The notes beneath the pieces are model-generated. The model was given only the letters and a program-made list of their open reading frames with translations. It was not told where the DNA came from and made no database searches. A stretch of 64,000 nt of DNA, from NCBI GenBank assembly GCA_965644295.1, contig CBFFRP010000357.1, forward strand, positions 62,001 through 126,000, in the 5' to 3' direction. Below are positions 22,101-35,200 of this stretch, piece after piece; the first letter of the stretch is position 1, and the number at the start of each line of letters is the position of its first letter. A program made the position numbers and the translations under genes. This DNA is from Paraphysomonas bandaiensis (Eukaryota > Chrysophyceae).

Positions 22101-24804
22101 GACTTCCATGCTGTACCATTGGTTGTATCGTTCTTCGGGGCAATTTGGGGCATGGGATTCCTTGCGATGTGTTATATGTTTTCAATGTCAGCGTATGGTT
22201 CCTATAGTGAGAAATTAAAATGTGCGGCAACCCGAGTCCTGACCTCGATAGTACTTCCCAAAAAGTAGTTACCACGGATTCGATGAAAATGCGACTTCAT
22301 TCATATGTAAAAGAAGCTTTCCCGGCAGTGTACGACTCAGAGTCGCCGTGGAGTCGATTGTGGAGAGAGCTTAAGAGCCATCATCGTTACATAGCTTTAG
22401 TTCTCTCGAAGGACTATACGAATACAGTGAACCACAGAATTCGAGTGTTGCTGCACCTGTTAACGACACTTTCTATGCTGATGTTTTTCCTGGCGTTGTT
22501 GTATGACTCAGAGGTAGTTGCATTAATTATCACCATCCAACTATATTTATAATATATAGTGTTTTTCGTAATGCTAATGACATTCGTATAGTACCCAGAA
22601 GACAATGGAAAATGCGAGGCTCATATCACTGCCTCACAGTGTGCAACTGAGAAGTCAATGCTAGATTCATCCCAGAGAGTGTGTCAGTGGGTTGAAGATG
22701 ACGATACGATTGGGGGCTACTCGTGTGTATTTGTTAGCCCTAAGATTACTCTGAAGGTACATAAAGTCTCTTTTCCATCTTAGCATTGATCTTTACATCT
22801 CGTCTGTATGTGTTCATTAGGCTATTATGATTGCCTCTGTTATATGCTCCATTTTCACCACGTTCGGAAATGCAATTATCGATTTTATATTCGACATTCT
22901 AGCTGCTCCCACTGCATGCTACTCTAGGCGAAATGCTGTTGAGCGAATAAATAGTCAAATCCAACGGCGTGTGGCTCCATTTGACATACGAGAGTCCGCC
23001 ATGAATACTAATTTATATGATCAGTTTAGGAGTAGTGTGGGGAGGAAGAGAAAAACGTCGTCTTTCATAACGATTGAATCCGCACGTCACTTGCCATATT
23101 CTTATATTGCTGCCCAGCAGTTGGCGTTATCTTCGCTTGGCAGTATCGTCGCAAAAGTAAATTCAGCCTTACAAATCATTGAAAGTCGTTCAAGTCGTAG
23201 TCAGCGCTTAAACAGAAATGTGGATACGAGTAGTTTCCAGTCCTATTACGGCCTCTGTCCCTTAAGCCAGTGGTCTAAGGGAGTGAAAAGAGTGGCAGCA
23301 ATTCCATCGACTATTCTATCCATCTCAACGGATGATTTATACACAGACCTGTGCAGCGATATTACTGAGCAAATGAGATGCCTAAGAACCGCTGAACAAA
23401 AGGATGCATTTGTGATGGCCTGGTGGTATGTATAACGTTATATTTGTTGCGCTTATAATGTGTTTCTTACGGGCCCGTTTCTTCTTACAGCTTAGCAAGT
23501 AATGATCAATTTGAGCCAGAGTATGCGAGCATTATTGAGAAAACCCTGAAGGAACACTTTGAGTTTGTAAAGAAGGAAGTGGTTCTGAAGCGAAATATAT
23601 TGAATGAAATCGAAGACATATATATTGGTCTGGAGCTGCTCCACATGTTTGTGCTGGATGTCCTCGGAAGAGGTAAAAAACGTTCATATGTTGCACATGC
23701 GATATTGCTATCTTCACCGCAATAAATGTACTTACCTACTTGGTGTATGTAGCTTCACCGGCAGCCAAAATATTTGAGACGAAGTCAGAGGAAAAGTGAG
23801 TGGACTATGATGCGCTAATGAACCGTTGCTGATATCTCATATTTGCTCTGTGGTTGTTTTGCAGATTTCGCCACACATACGTTGTTTCGAATTTTGTAAA
23901 AGGCACTGTGTGGGCTTTGGTTTTGCTGTTGAACCTCTGCTTTATTTTTTACTCCATGTTACGAGGTCTGGGACGAGGACTCGAGTGGCAGATGATGTTT
24001 CTTTTTGCTTGCATTTTGCAATTTCTACTTGAGATTTTGCTGTATGAGACATCTGAAGTCGCCATAATTCATTTTGTCATTCCAAGTTTAGTATGGTATG
24101 AAGTTATGGCTGCTCAAGCTGCACTCTATAATGCAATTGAAAGTATCAGCAATATATCAGAAGAAACGGACGACCTGATACTGGATACGCCTCAGTATAT
24201 GTTTGTATCCGTAAATGTTGCCAAATTTTTCCCGCATCAATTGGAGAGTGCACTTGTGCGGTCCTATCACAGCCTTTATCCGGGTGCACTGACTAAGAAT
24301 TGGAAAGACAGGAGTAAATTTTACTATAGAAGTGGTGTTGTGGTTCCTTCCGGTCAATCTTATTCGAGACGTTTCTCTGTGATAGCTCTGCTATCTCTCT
24401 TGGTTCAACAACTCGGCGCAGTGCGCAGCACTTGGCAGCGCATGATCATTCATCTTCTTCAGCCACTCTTTGTAGTATCTCTGATCATGACGTGGCAATA
24501 TGTATGGCTTCATCCCATATATGTCATTGTTCTACTGCTACTTGCAGTGTATGTCGGATACCGTTATCTCTCCTCGTGGAAAAATCAGGCTGAAGAGCGA
24601 ATTTCAAATAAAGTCGGCCAATGCCCAGCATTGGTGTCACCAGCTGCTTCTTGTGTTCCTGGAGGAGGGAACGCACCGTCTGAAAGTCTGAATACTGACA
24701 GTGCTAATGTAGCCACTGAAGAGGGACACAGTCCCAGTCACCTATTCAGCAGTGACCCTATCCATCAACTAAACAATATAAGCCGGTGTGATCAAGAAAT
24801 CTGA
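19161..24804 (+). CDS. LRR / PTGQPS-repeat / polycystin-like membrane protein
   Basis: Seven exons (19161-22192, 22252-22513, 22592-22756, 22821-23425, 23491-23672, 23753-23795, 23865-24804) join in phase to about 1,742 residues. A signal peptide (about 1-25) is followed by plant-type leucine-rich repeats (about 30-230), an array of 8-residue PTGQPSGE/SE units (about 232-460), a near-identical second LRR block (about 468-672), a second array (to about 970), then a transmembrane helix (about 985-1008). The C-terminal part has several more helices, a Cys-rich loop (CEAH..ASQC...CQWV) and the segment DTPQYMFVSVNVAKFFP, typical of polycystin-1-like stramenopile proteins. No ion-channel pore was recognised. 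It is likely a surface adhesion or sensing protein. The 59-bp intron 22193-22251 is inferred from GTATGG...CTGAC...TAG and restores the frame. Confidence 0.75.
19249..21293 (+). repeat. Intragenic tandem duplication, period about 1,320 bp
   Basis: Bases about 19249-19973 recur at 20569-21293 with only a few substitutions. The repeated block covers the whole LRR domain and the first PTGQPS units. Between and after the copies the 24-bp PTGQPS repeats have diverged in number and order. Confidence 0.92.
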
Positions 24805-26261
24805 TAGAGTGGTTTTACCAGGTCTTGTGAGTGAAAAGTAGATATATGATATAGCATTGTGTGACGATTTTGATATGCGTCATTTTACTGGAACTGTGAG
24901 TTGTAGGTAGAATATATGAAAGTTATGATATTGTGGAAGCTTAGACCCCATATATCTGCAGGAGAAAGTTAGATTGAGAAATATGTAGTGGTGTACCTGT
25001 GTATAGGTCTACAGCTCGTATGGTACACACGTGTATATGTACATGTTTCTTGTAGTACACATGGTACATATATGAATACGTAGGGGGGATTGTAGTGCAT
25101 GTAGGAGACTGTCTGAGCGGTTTGGGAGTATGATAGGAACTATGCTATTTCCGGGGGCGCTGTAAGGGTTGTAAAAAATGGTGAACTATTTTCTACAGGA
25201 TTTTCCTTATGATCTTTGTGGTTCCAGAACCAGGCGGGAACTAGGTCTACAACCCTCCGCTAACTTGTGATCTACATATACTGCATACTCCTGTACATAT
25301 CCAGCAGCAGTATACTACATGTACACAAGTACGAATACAGCAGTACATGAGTGTATGTCCAGCAGTACATGTAACACCCAACACAGTGTTGCATATGATA
25401 CACCAGTACACTACACCTCTCCACACGTAGTACATGTATACTACTCTACAATGTATACTGGCACATATAATACTGTATACTGCTGTATGCTACACATACT
25501 CTGTATATGACAATGTCGCATGTGGTCAAATTATGGACATGTAACGTCTCTATGCTCTATGCCACACATAACACATATCATATGCGCATTCCTCTTTCAT
25601 ATACCCATAGATATGTGCAACATGAGCATATCTGTCTCATATAATATTATCCATACATAGGCGTGTGGATGACGAGTTTTTATATGTTTTTTTTTCATAT
25701 GTTCAGCGTGAGAGGAGTTTTTTTGCGTTGTGGAAAGAGGTGCTGACTGCAGCACAGTGTGACGGGTTCTACCTTGGTGATATCATGATGATAATATCAT
25801 AGAATAATACATACATGTTCATGATTACAAACCATTAGTAATGTGTGTTTCTAGTCCGTTGTGTGCGTGTTTGTTTACGATCTCTCTTTCGAGAACATAC
25901 ATCTTGCCTGCTCCACATATTTTAGGTTGACAAAATAGATGTCAAGTCATCTGATTAATATTTTAAGCGGTATCAGTAATTGACATTAGTGCGGTTAAAA
26001 CTTATATAACTGTACTTGAACTTACACAGCATTCAATTAGTAAAATTATAAATCATTCATTGATATTCGCTAAATTTATGTAATCTCTACGACAAATCAA
26101 TACTACCAGATCTTAGATAGGAATGATCTTATACGGTCAAACTATTTCAGTTTCTCTTAGCATATACGTTTACTTAAAATCTGCAATTATTACGGGATTG
26201 AATATACAAAAGATAATCTAAACAAAACCACTCACTATTACAAAGCAACAGTTTATCCCAT
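24805..26261. other. Intergenic region between convergent genes
   Basis: This is about 1.45 kb without a credible gene. It contains the downstream copy of the dispersed repeat (about 25262-25540). The remainder is AT-rich with no feature I can name. Confidence 0.55.
25262..25540. repeat. Dispersed repeat, downstream copy
   Basis: This copy is homologous to 18482-18800 and in the same orientation. The two copies bracket the LRR/polycystin-like gene as direct repeats about 6.7 kb apart. Confidence 0.75.
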
Positions 26262-29200
26262 TTACTTCGCAATCACAAGAAAGTTATACAAATCCTTCGC
26301 TGTTGCTCGGTATTTAGGGTTTCGCTGCAAGCACATACTCAAAAGCGTTCGCAGCCAGCGCCCCCATTTTAGAGGTAACGCAGTGCTAACGGCTTCAAAA
26401 TCGATTACCTTCCCATCGTGCACATTCAAATGTAGTCCTCTCGTCGCCCATGTGTACACGCACAGACCAAAAGCCCAAACATCGCTCTTATCTGTTATCC
26501 GAAAACCCCCTGCCTCAGGTGGTGCTGTTACAGAATTGCCCCAATCCGCGCGGCCTTCAGAGAACTGACAGCCTACCTTTCGGGGATTGTGAAAAAACCA
26601 GAAATCGCCTAGTTGGTAGAGCGGTTTATCAGCAAGCCTAGTTGTTTTCGTCTGAACGGACTGGGGTTGATCAGATTCCAATTGTACCGACACCGCCATA
26701 CTGTGATCGTCGTCCAACGTTAGTGAGCCTTCTGCATCTAAAAGCGGAAGATCAGAATGGGATTCTGATTGAGCTGTGGAAGTAGATGTATTTGTCGCCG
26801 GCGGATTGGTCGTCGCCGTCATAGTGTCCTCATCATCACTATCTTCGTCTTTAGAGTCGTCATGGGATTTGGTTTTCACCATCACACAATCAGGGTGAAT
26901 ATTTCTGTGAATAATATCCGCTCTACATAGAAATGCGTTAAAATATGCCATGGCAAACAAGAATGTAGATCTAAACAACACCTGTGAAGAGCTGCGAGGG
27001 CGCCAGTTACTTGAATGAGGGCAGTTTTGAAGTCCGCATCAGTAATAGCGGACCAATTCTTAATCATATGCTCCATCATGGAGATGGCCTGGAGCTTTTC
27101 ACAACATATCATCGCTACCCGCTCGTCCACGGTCGCGTGTCCAGTGTACGAGAACCCCAGCACCTGAATAAAATCTCAAAACTTTCACTGCAATATGGAG
27201 AGCATATATATACTGCATGATTAATATATATACTGCATGATTAATATTCATATATATAGGCTCAGCTATCATGGGAAAGGTTACCTGGTGAACCGAGTAG
27301 TCAATCACTCGAATAAGATTAATGTGAGGGTTGCCAAGCATAAATGAAATTTGTCTCGATAACTCCTGCATAAAAACAATTGTTACAATACGTACTTCAT
27401 TTTTATCGCCAGTACACTAACTTCTTCGTCTTCATCATACAGTATGGGTATACTGATAACATCAATCTTCTGGTGTGTACCAGGGTCCTACAAACATGGA
27501 ATTACACAGTGTTCGAAGACTGAATATAATCAAATCCCACCTCGCACATAGTTATACTTCCTCCCCCATGCATAGGGGATCCCATGAGAAATCGCGCACG
27601 CCCTAGTATTGGTGGCGGCTCTCTGATTCTCTCAATTAATCTCGAGAACTCCCTCTCAAAATAACGCTAATAGACACAAAGCAATTAAAACTAATGCCAA
27701 CACACATCAATAATATACCTGCTCATCCACATATGGCGCTTCCTTCTTGTTGCATTCTTCACGCAAGTATGCCCTCATGGTAATTTCTTCCCTACATTAA
27801 ATGCCTCACATAACATGCCTCACAAAAATATGCATCTTACCGAAACATGCATTTTCTTTCAACTTCTTCGGCTTGTCGAAGCACATCAAACACCTCCATG
27901 TGATACCCCACCATTTTCTGAACACAACACTAGAGTCAGACTCCAGCAAAGAGAGATACTTGCATTAACGTATTGGCATAAAAAAAATCAAGCATCAGTT
28001 CATCAGAGAACATCCCACATACACAACATGATGTGATATATTAATACGATCAAGGCAGCATTCTCACCTCCAAGTTCTCTATAACATGAGCTCCTAGTTT
28101 AGTTGCAATAGCAACTTGACCAACAGCTTTCTTGAACTTTGTGCGTGCTACAGATTCCCTTTTCTTTACAGCCGAAACAGTTGCAACTGCTGATCGGATA
28201 TTCTCTACACCCTGCCCACAGTCGAGCATCTTATCTATTTTATCCCCAACTGACTGCTCTTGATGCACGTTGGTTACCCTCACAGTAGTCTTCGGGATGT
28301 TATTCTTGGCAACAAACCCTCCACCTGATAATAACGTGCAATTAGATAAAACATACAATCACGAGACTTGAATCGAGATACCTGTCAGCGGAGTACCAGC
28401 AGGCCCCCGATTCGGTATGTCACTGTCTGTCCATACTGGCGGCAGTTCAAAAATCGCTGTGGGGTCATTTTTCCAGTCAGGATCCACTGTACATGGTTTT
28501 ACCGATGTTTCCCCAATGGTTACATATGTACGCTCGAATACGCGCTTATTATTCTTTTTCACCATTCCTTTCCAGCACACTTCACACATGGGAGAACTTT
28601 TATCTACCTTATCTACTGCAGTCATGTGGGTAGCTTTGAATATCTGTAGCCGCCATGTACTTGGTAAAAGATATTGCTCCACCTCCCTTACGGCTGTAGC
28701 CTCAGTTCCACTCAACGCGATAGACCCCCTCCCACCACGAGTAGAAGCCCGTTTGGACAATATTAGTTTATGTGGATCGGGTGCATCCTCCGGAATATTG
28801 ATTCGCATATCAGATATTTTGGTTGGAGTTAACTTCACAAACACAGAGCCATGAATCTGCATTTTCTCCTTCCCAGGAAGAACGAAATGTTTATTCGTTT
28901 TAAGTTCAAATGCGCGGGCACCCTTCGGGGGATGAGTGATGAAGCTCTGAGGAAGTAAGACATATCCCAGAAAATCCGCCTTTTCATCGAAAACATAGTT
29001 CCAAAATTTGAGTAATATCTCATGAGGATGCTCGTCAAAGACTGTTCTGTTGGCAGGATTTACCTCGTCTTCTTCTTCACCAGCTGTGGCAATCTTCGAT
29101 GTCAGACGGGATAGCATTTTTTGTGGTGGACCAGGAGTGAGGGAATCATCGTCGTCATCCTCAACAAGTTCCTGTACAGGCAGAATACTTTTACCATTCG

Positions 29201-32200
29201 GGTCCACAGGAGCAAGTCCTGCACGGATAATATAGTCCGGAAGTGGTGGCATACTGCTCTCTTCTTCTCTTCTCCGGTCCCTATCCAATTTCTCGATCTG
29301 CTTCACAATCGAATCAAGTATGCGGGCCACTTCCTTCTTATCAGGTGGTAGATTAGGAAACAAGCGTTCTGAGGATTCCATACTGCGGTATGTTCTGTTT
29401 CCAGTTCGAGATGTAACAGTGGATCTGGCAGAACGAAAACTTTTATCGTCTCCCGGAAAAGAGAGCAGCGACAAGGAACCGGATTGGAATGAAATGTCGT
29501 CATCCATGGATATATCATCCACATCACGATTCTCTGTCAGTGCTTCCTGCTGAAGGGCTTCTATTCGTTGTTGGCGTTGCTTTGCGATCAATTCCATGTG
29601 TTTATCTTCCAGTTCCTGTCTGATACTAGCCTCGTATTCATCTCGCGCGGCTGACATTATTTTCTCGATGTCATCTTCACGAGATTTCTCTGCTTTCATA
29701 TGAGATTCTAGCCAGTCGCTGTACGTTCTCTCCCGACAGACAACACAGTAAGGCACATCACCAGGAATTTTAACGTAAAGATGTTGGTGGGCATATAACC
29801 ACGCTTTTTCCCGCTTCGCTCGGCGTTTAGCCGCAGCTTTCATTCTCTTAGCGCGTTTAGCAGCCTCCTCTGCAAGGCCTTCCTGCATCGCTTTCTTATA
29901 GGCTTCCGCCTCTGTCATATCCGCCGCAGCCTTTTCCTCCTGTTGTCGCCGCAATGCACGTCGATCTTTCTGTTTCTGATTCTTCTTGTTGCGATCCTGA
30001 GATTTATCCTCATTCTCCAGACGCATTGTCTCCCGGGCCTTGAAAATAACGGGACCAATTTCGGCATTAAGCTTAGCAAATTGAATCATCTCGTCCCTAT
30101 AAATCAGTTAAACACATAAATAACCGAACATCACACCCACAAAAACACCCAATACCTCGTAATTTCTCCAGGTTTCATTACAGGGAATTGGCGAAGACAT
30201 TCGTAGAACTCAATGTGGTTAACAATATTCTTAAACCACGACAACTGACGGAAAGTTTCCATGTCCTGTACACAACAGGTGAGAATTAGAAGCTAAGATC
30301 GCAGACACGCACATCATCAGTGAACTTCCGAATGGGCTCCGACATTGAGGAATACTTTTCCATTTCCTCCGAGGTTTCCATCGTGACGGCGCCTGAGCCG
30401 GATTCGACTGACGTCGCGTCCTCCAGAACCCCCCCAGTGGCAAGTGACTCAAAAGTGGAACCATCTGTAGTCGGTATCGATGAAGATGACACACCCTCTT
30501 GTTCTTCTCGTAGCCGCTTCGCACGCTCCATTTGCAACCTTCGCTTTTCTTTCCGCAAACGTTCTTTCTCCTTGCGATCCCGTTCCTCCATTTTTTTCTT
30601 CCAATTCTCATCAAAAAGGTATCTGGACTTCGCCAGCAATAAATACTTCATCGCATCCTCGTGCGGTACGGGCTCAGCGACGTTCTGACTGGCATGAGTG
30701 CTGTCCCTGCTCAACCCCGTCGTATCACTTACCATGGACATATCATCACTGGCCTGTTCCTTTTCCATTTTATCCTCTTGGTGCCTGCGGAGCATATTTT
30801 GCCATAATTTTCTCGTCATTTTCTCTTCGTGGATAAGGTGTTTCCTTGCAGTCGCTCGTTGGGCATTGACTGATTCTCTCAATGCTGCAGATGCAGTAGA
30901 GCTATTGGCCTTGGCCGATTCTTCCTCGATTTCTTCCAAACGTCTACGTACTTGTTGTGCTAACTGCTGGCTATCTTGGCGAGACTGCTGAAGCAGCTTG
31001 CTATACATCCATGACTTTTGTTGATCGTAGCGTTTCCGCATCTCAGCTTCCTGTTTTCGAAGTTCTTTCATCTGAGTAGCTTTCAATCTCGCCTCTTTCA
31101 AGATCATAGCTTCCTCTTCCTTCGCTTCTTTCATCCATCCCTTGAAAACTTCCGGTGTGATCTTTGTGATGTGAGGGACAAGCAAATCTCCATCCTTTTC
31201 CGCACGTTCATCGCGGGCCAGTTTTTGCTTCGCCAGCTCATATATCCGCTTAGTAGTTTCGTACTCTTTCAGTGCCCTGTATTGAGCAAGTCGCAATCGT
31301 TTTCCATCCACTAAACCGTGCCGCATTTCGTCGTCATATTTTTCTTTGTATAATCGCATGACACGCTTGCACTTTTCGACATCACGTTTCGTGAGCTCTG
31401 ACATGTTAGGCCTGAATATTGTGGTCTTTCCATCCCCACTGATCTCTTGACCTAAATCATCAACATTGAAGTCCAGCAGTGGTCCTTCATCTAGTTTAGA
31501 GGGGGGATGAATCAGTCCCATGAAAGTTGTTTTCTGAGCCTCAGTAAAGGTGTCCACCGGATTAATTACAATAATTCCACCCTTTAGGCGCCCTTTGCTT
31601 TGCCCACCTACGTACTTGTCAGGCTTCATAGTCTTCGTGTTATATCGAAAAAAAACCGGTGAAATAAAGTGAACCCATAGATGTTCCCACCCAGTAAAAT
31701 TCACACGTTTCTTGAATGCTGGTTTGAATCGAACATCAACAATATTTTTAGTCAGCGACCCCATATGCAACTCAGACTCCAGATCATATACTTGTTGCTG
31801 AATAAACGCCGCAATGTCTTCAGCTTGGAGTTCACGCAAATATATATGTTCCATCAACGTGCTATCCACATGAACCAAGAAGGTCACTTCACATCCCCGA
31901 ACAACATTGGCCTGTACTTCATCTCCTTCATCGAATATTTGCAAGTACTCGTCGTAAATATCGTACGGACTATCCCCGTGGCGCTCCACAGCAGTCAACA
32001 TATAACCCATCATCTCATTTATTATATCAGCTTCTGTCCTGATAGCTAGTCCATTACCACGATCAGAATCACATACACTGTGGTCATCTTTGCGCTCATT
32101 ATGCGCTTCTTCCCCATCATCTAAAAACAATATAATACATCCTAATAAAGTAATGCAGATTGAGAGTTCGTATGTTACCTTGCCGTAATTCTTTGCTGTC

Positions 32201-35200
32201 CGAAACTTCCACTTTTGGTACGACATTCTTCCGTAAATTTTCCAACGATAAGATTTCGTTCCCGTCCATGTCAGTCAAAGGCGGTCTGCGTTGTCCCTCG
32301 AGGTCACTCTCCGTCAGGCCCGTTTCCTCAATGTCTTTTATCATAGCCTGCTCCTCCGTATCCAAAAGCGTTCGAATCTGTGAAATCATCTCCCGGTTCT
32401 TTGACTCCTCCTCCGACGACTTTGCCGCAGCACCAATCGCAGCAGCCTCTTCTGCAACTGACATTCTTCTGACTGCAACATCCACATCTGAAGTTTTTTC
32501 ATTACTATGTTCCTTGTGCTCAGTCACATCACCATTGGACTCCTTTGCAGATTTCGAACACTGCTTTGACTTGTGTGCCAGCTCTTCCGCTACAGGTGCG
32601 ACCTTGCTGATGACCCCTTTTAGGGCGGGCCCCACGTACATTTCAGCTATAGCGGAAAGTTCGGCCTGCTTCTGACGAATTTTAGCCAGACGTTTCTTGA
32701 GTATTGACACACGTGTATGTCCTTTCAATTGCAGGGTCTGAAGAATACGAAGACGCTTCTGCCGTCGCTCTTCTTCTGTTAATTCACGAAGCTCCCGTGC
32801 CAGCCAATACTTCGGATCACGATTGATCTCGGCTGGGTTCGTGATCCCGAACTTCGTATACGTGACATTTACAGGAGTGCTGGGATTAAGATCAATGCGT
32901 CTTCCATCCAGCATAACCACACCAGGTACCGAACCAACTGATCTACACTGCATGCCATCTTCCAAGGGAAAGTGATCTATATTCCCAACAGAAGAAGCAT
33001 CATAAGAGGGCATCTCAAGATGACTATTAAGTTCCAGAGAATTGCTCACAGCAGTAGAATTATGGTCTTTCTCAGGGGAACTTGGAGCTGATACATGGCC
33101 GAGACTAGGTGCCGGTGAATCGCCACTGGCATGTGACCTCAGATCAACCCCTACAGGGGCAACCGACGCTTTGCGGGCAGCGGCTTTGAGTCGCTTCTTT
33201 CTTTGCTCCTCCGTCTCACCCCCCACCCGGGCGATGAACGCATCTTCGTCTTCACCGTCCAACATCTCCTCGTCTTCAATATTTTCGTGAACACCTACTT
33301 GTTTGTTCACAATCGCTGTATCGGCTGATTTCTTGTCTTCATTATTGTCTGTCCTTCCGTTCACATTGGCTCCAACACTGCAAGTACTTCCATCTTCAAT
33401 AGACCCACCGCGACTCACACTCCCAACGCTACTTGCCGTACGGGCTCGCTTTTCTTCCATGCGCTTCACCAGGTCAAGCGTCTTCTGCCATTCTGCTGCC
33501 TGACGACGACGTTCTTCCTCTGCTAGTCTTTTTTGTTCAATGAAATAATCTTCTTTCGCTTTTTTTCTTTCTAAAAGTCGTGGATCATTTTTCTCTAGTC
33601 TTTTTATCTCTTCAATTCGGAAAAACTTCGCAGGAATACATGCCGCAGTAGATATCTCGTCAATTAATTTCTCCTCGAATTTCACCCTTCGAGAGTTGTC
33701 GAATATATCCTTAACTTCAGGGGTAGCTGCGTCATTCCGTCTATCTTTCAAATTTCTCCATATGGTTTTTGTCAACGCAGAAATCTGATACTTGGACAAA
33801 GCATTCTCAACCCCTGGAGGTGGTGCACTAGAAGTGGTCGATACAGGTGGAACAGGGGGTGGTTTATTCGCTTTAGTTGTTAGTGTGGAATTGGAGTAGT
33901 CATCAGGTTTTTGGCTAGAATCTTCCTCGGACTCGTCGTCAGACTGCATGCGCCCACTTCCATCATCCCCAAGAGTGTTTCGTTGAACAGATTCTTCATA
34001 TGCAGCATAATTACCGCTTGTGTCACCATTTCCAGGTACAGTATTCCTTGCTTGCGATACAATTCTGCTTTCAGGGCCACCCTCTGTCATATCATCGACA
34101 GCATTATCAATACTAGCATTGTCTTTCGATGTAGGATTCTCATAACTATCCGTATTTCCGTTATCTGACTCATGTTCCTCAATTTCAGCATTTTCTCTCA
34201 CAGCACTGCCAACGGCACTCATATCTTCATTTTGTGTGCCGTTTCTGCTATTCGCTCCGTCCTCGGTTTTAATATCTTGTCCAACATTCTCTGTATCATC
34301 AATACCGTCCAGATCAGCATCAGATTTTTTTTCATCCCTATCGGTCTTCTTAGATTCTTCAATACCGTCGAGAACGTCCTCCTCTGCAGTTTGGCTAGGA
34401 CTATCAGCTCCTCCCTCGGTGCGATTGGTCCCGTCTGAATTAATGACATTGTCTGCGGCATCAGCATCTTGGGGATTACTTCGCATATAACTACCATCAC
34501 TGTTTTCAACTGCTGTCATAGGTGCATTTTCTGAGCCACTATCAACAACAGGATCAGACGCGGAGTTCGGTATATTAATGTCACTTTCACCAATATCTTT
34601 GGTAGGACCATTTATACCGACACCTTCGTTTCTATCAGCACTGCGCTTATCAACCTCACTACGTGGACTACTTCTACCATGAGTAGGGGTCATAACATGC
34701 TCATCCGACGCAGCATTTCCAATCTCATTGTTATTACCTTCTTCAGCCACACTAGCAAGGGCATCTACACTGCTAACGGCGGGCCCACTGCTTCGATGTC
34801 CCCCCACAACGCCACCACCAGCCAATATTGAATTACTTAGGACGCTGTTGTCCATAGTATTGAGCGAAGACGCATCGTCTATCCCCTCTTCTTCGTCTTC
34901 AGAGTCACCATGTCGCATGTATTCATCATCTAGAGCCACTTGTTTGCGAGCTCGCGAGTATAGATCTAGCTTTTCCCGAGCATACCTATACTTCGGAGGT
35001 TTCCGGGGTGTGGGCGGTTTGTCACCGTGGTGATCAGCCATCAAGCTTACGATGTCTTTCTGTAAATGAATGGCGGGATCATACCATTTAGGAGGCGGTA
35101 CACGTTCATACAGACTAGGAGGTTCCTCTAAAAGCGTAACGGTCATGAACACACAGTCAGGGTGTGTTACGGGGACAGGATTCATATTTTCCATTTTAAT

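Noticed and set aside
22193-22268. Frameshift or end of the LRR gene at the stop at 22266-22268
   Set aside because: A canonical 59-bp intron (GTATGG...CTGAC...TAG) restores the frame into the polycystin-like part, which makes a single gene more likely.
27914-28067. A possible extra small exon (ELMLDFFYANTLMQ) in this intron of the giant gene
   Set aside because: There is no AG acceptor in a suitable place before it; a single intron keeps the phase.
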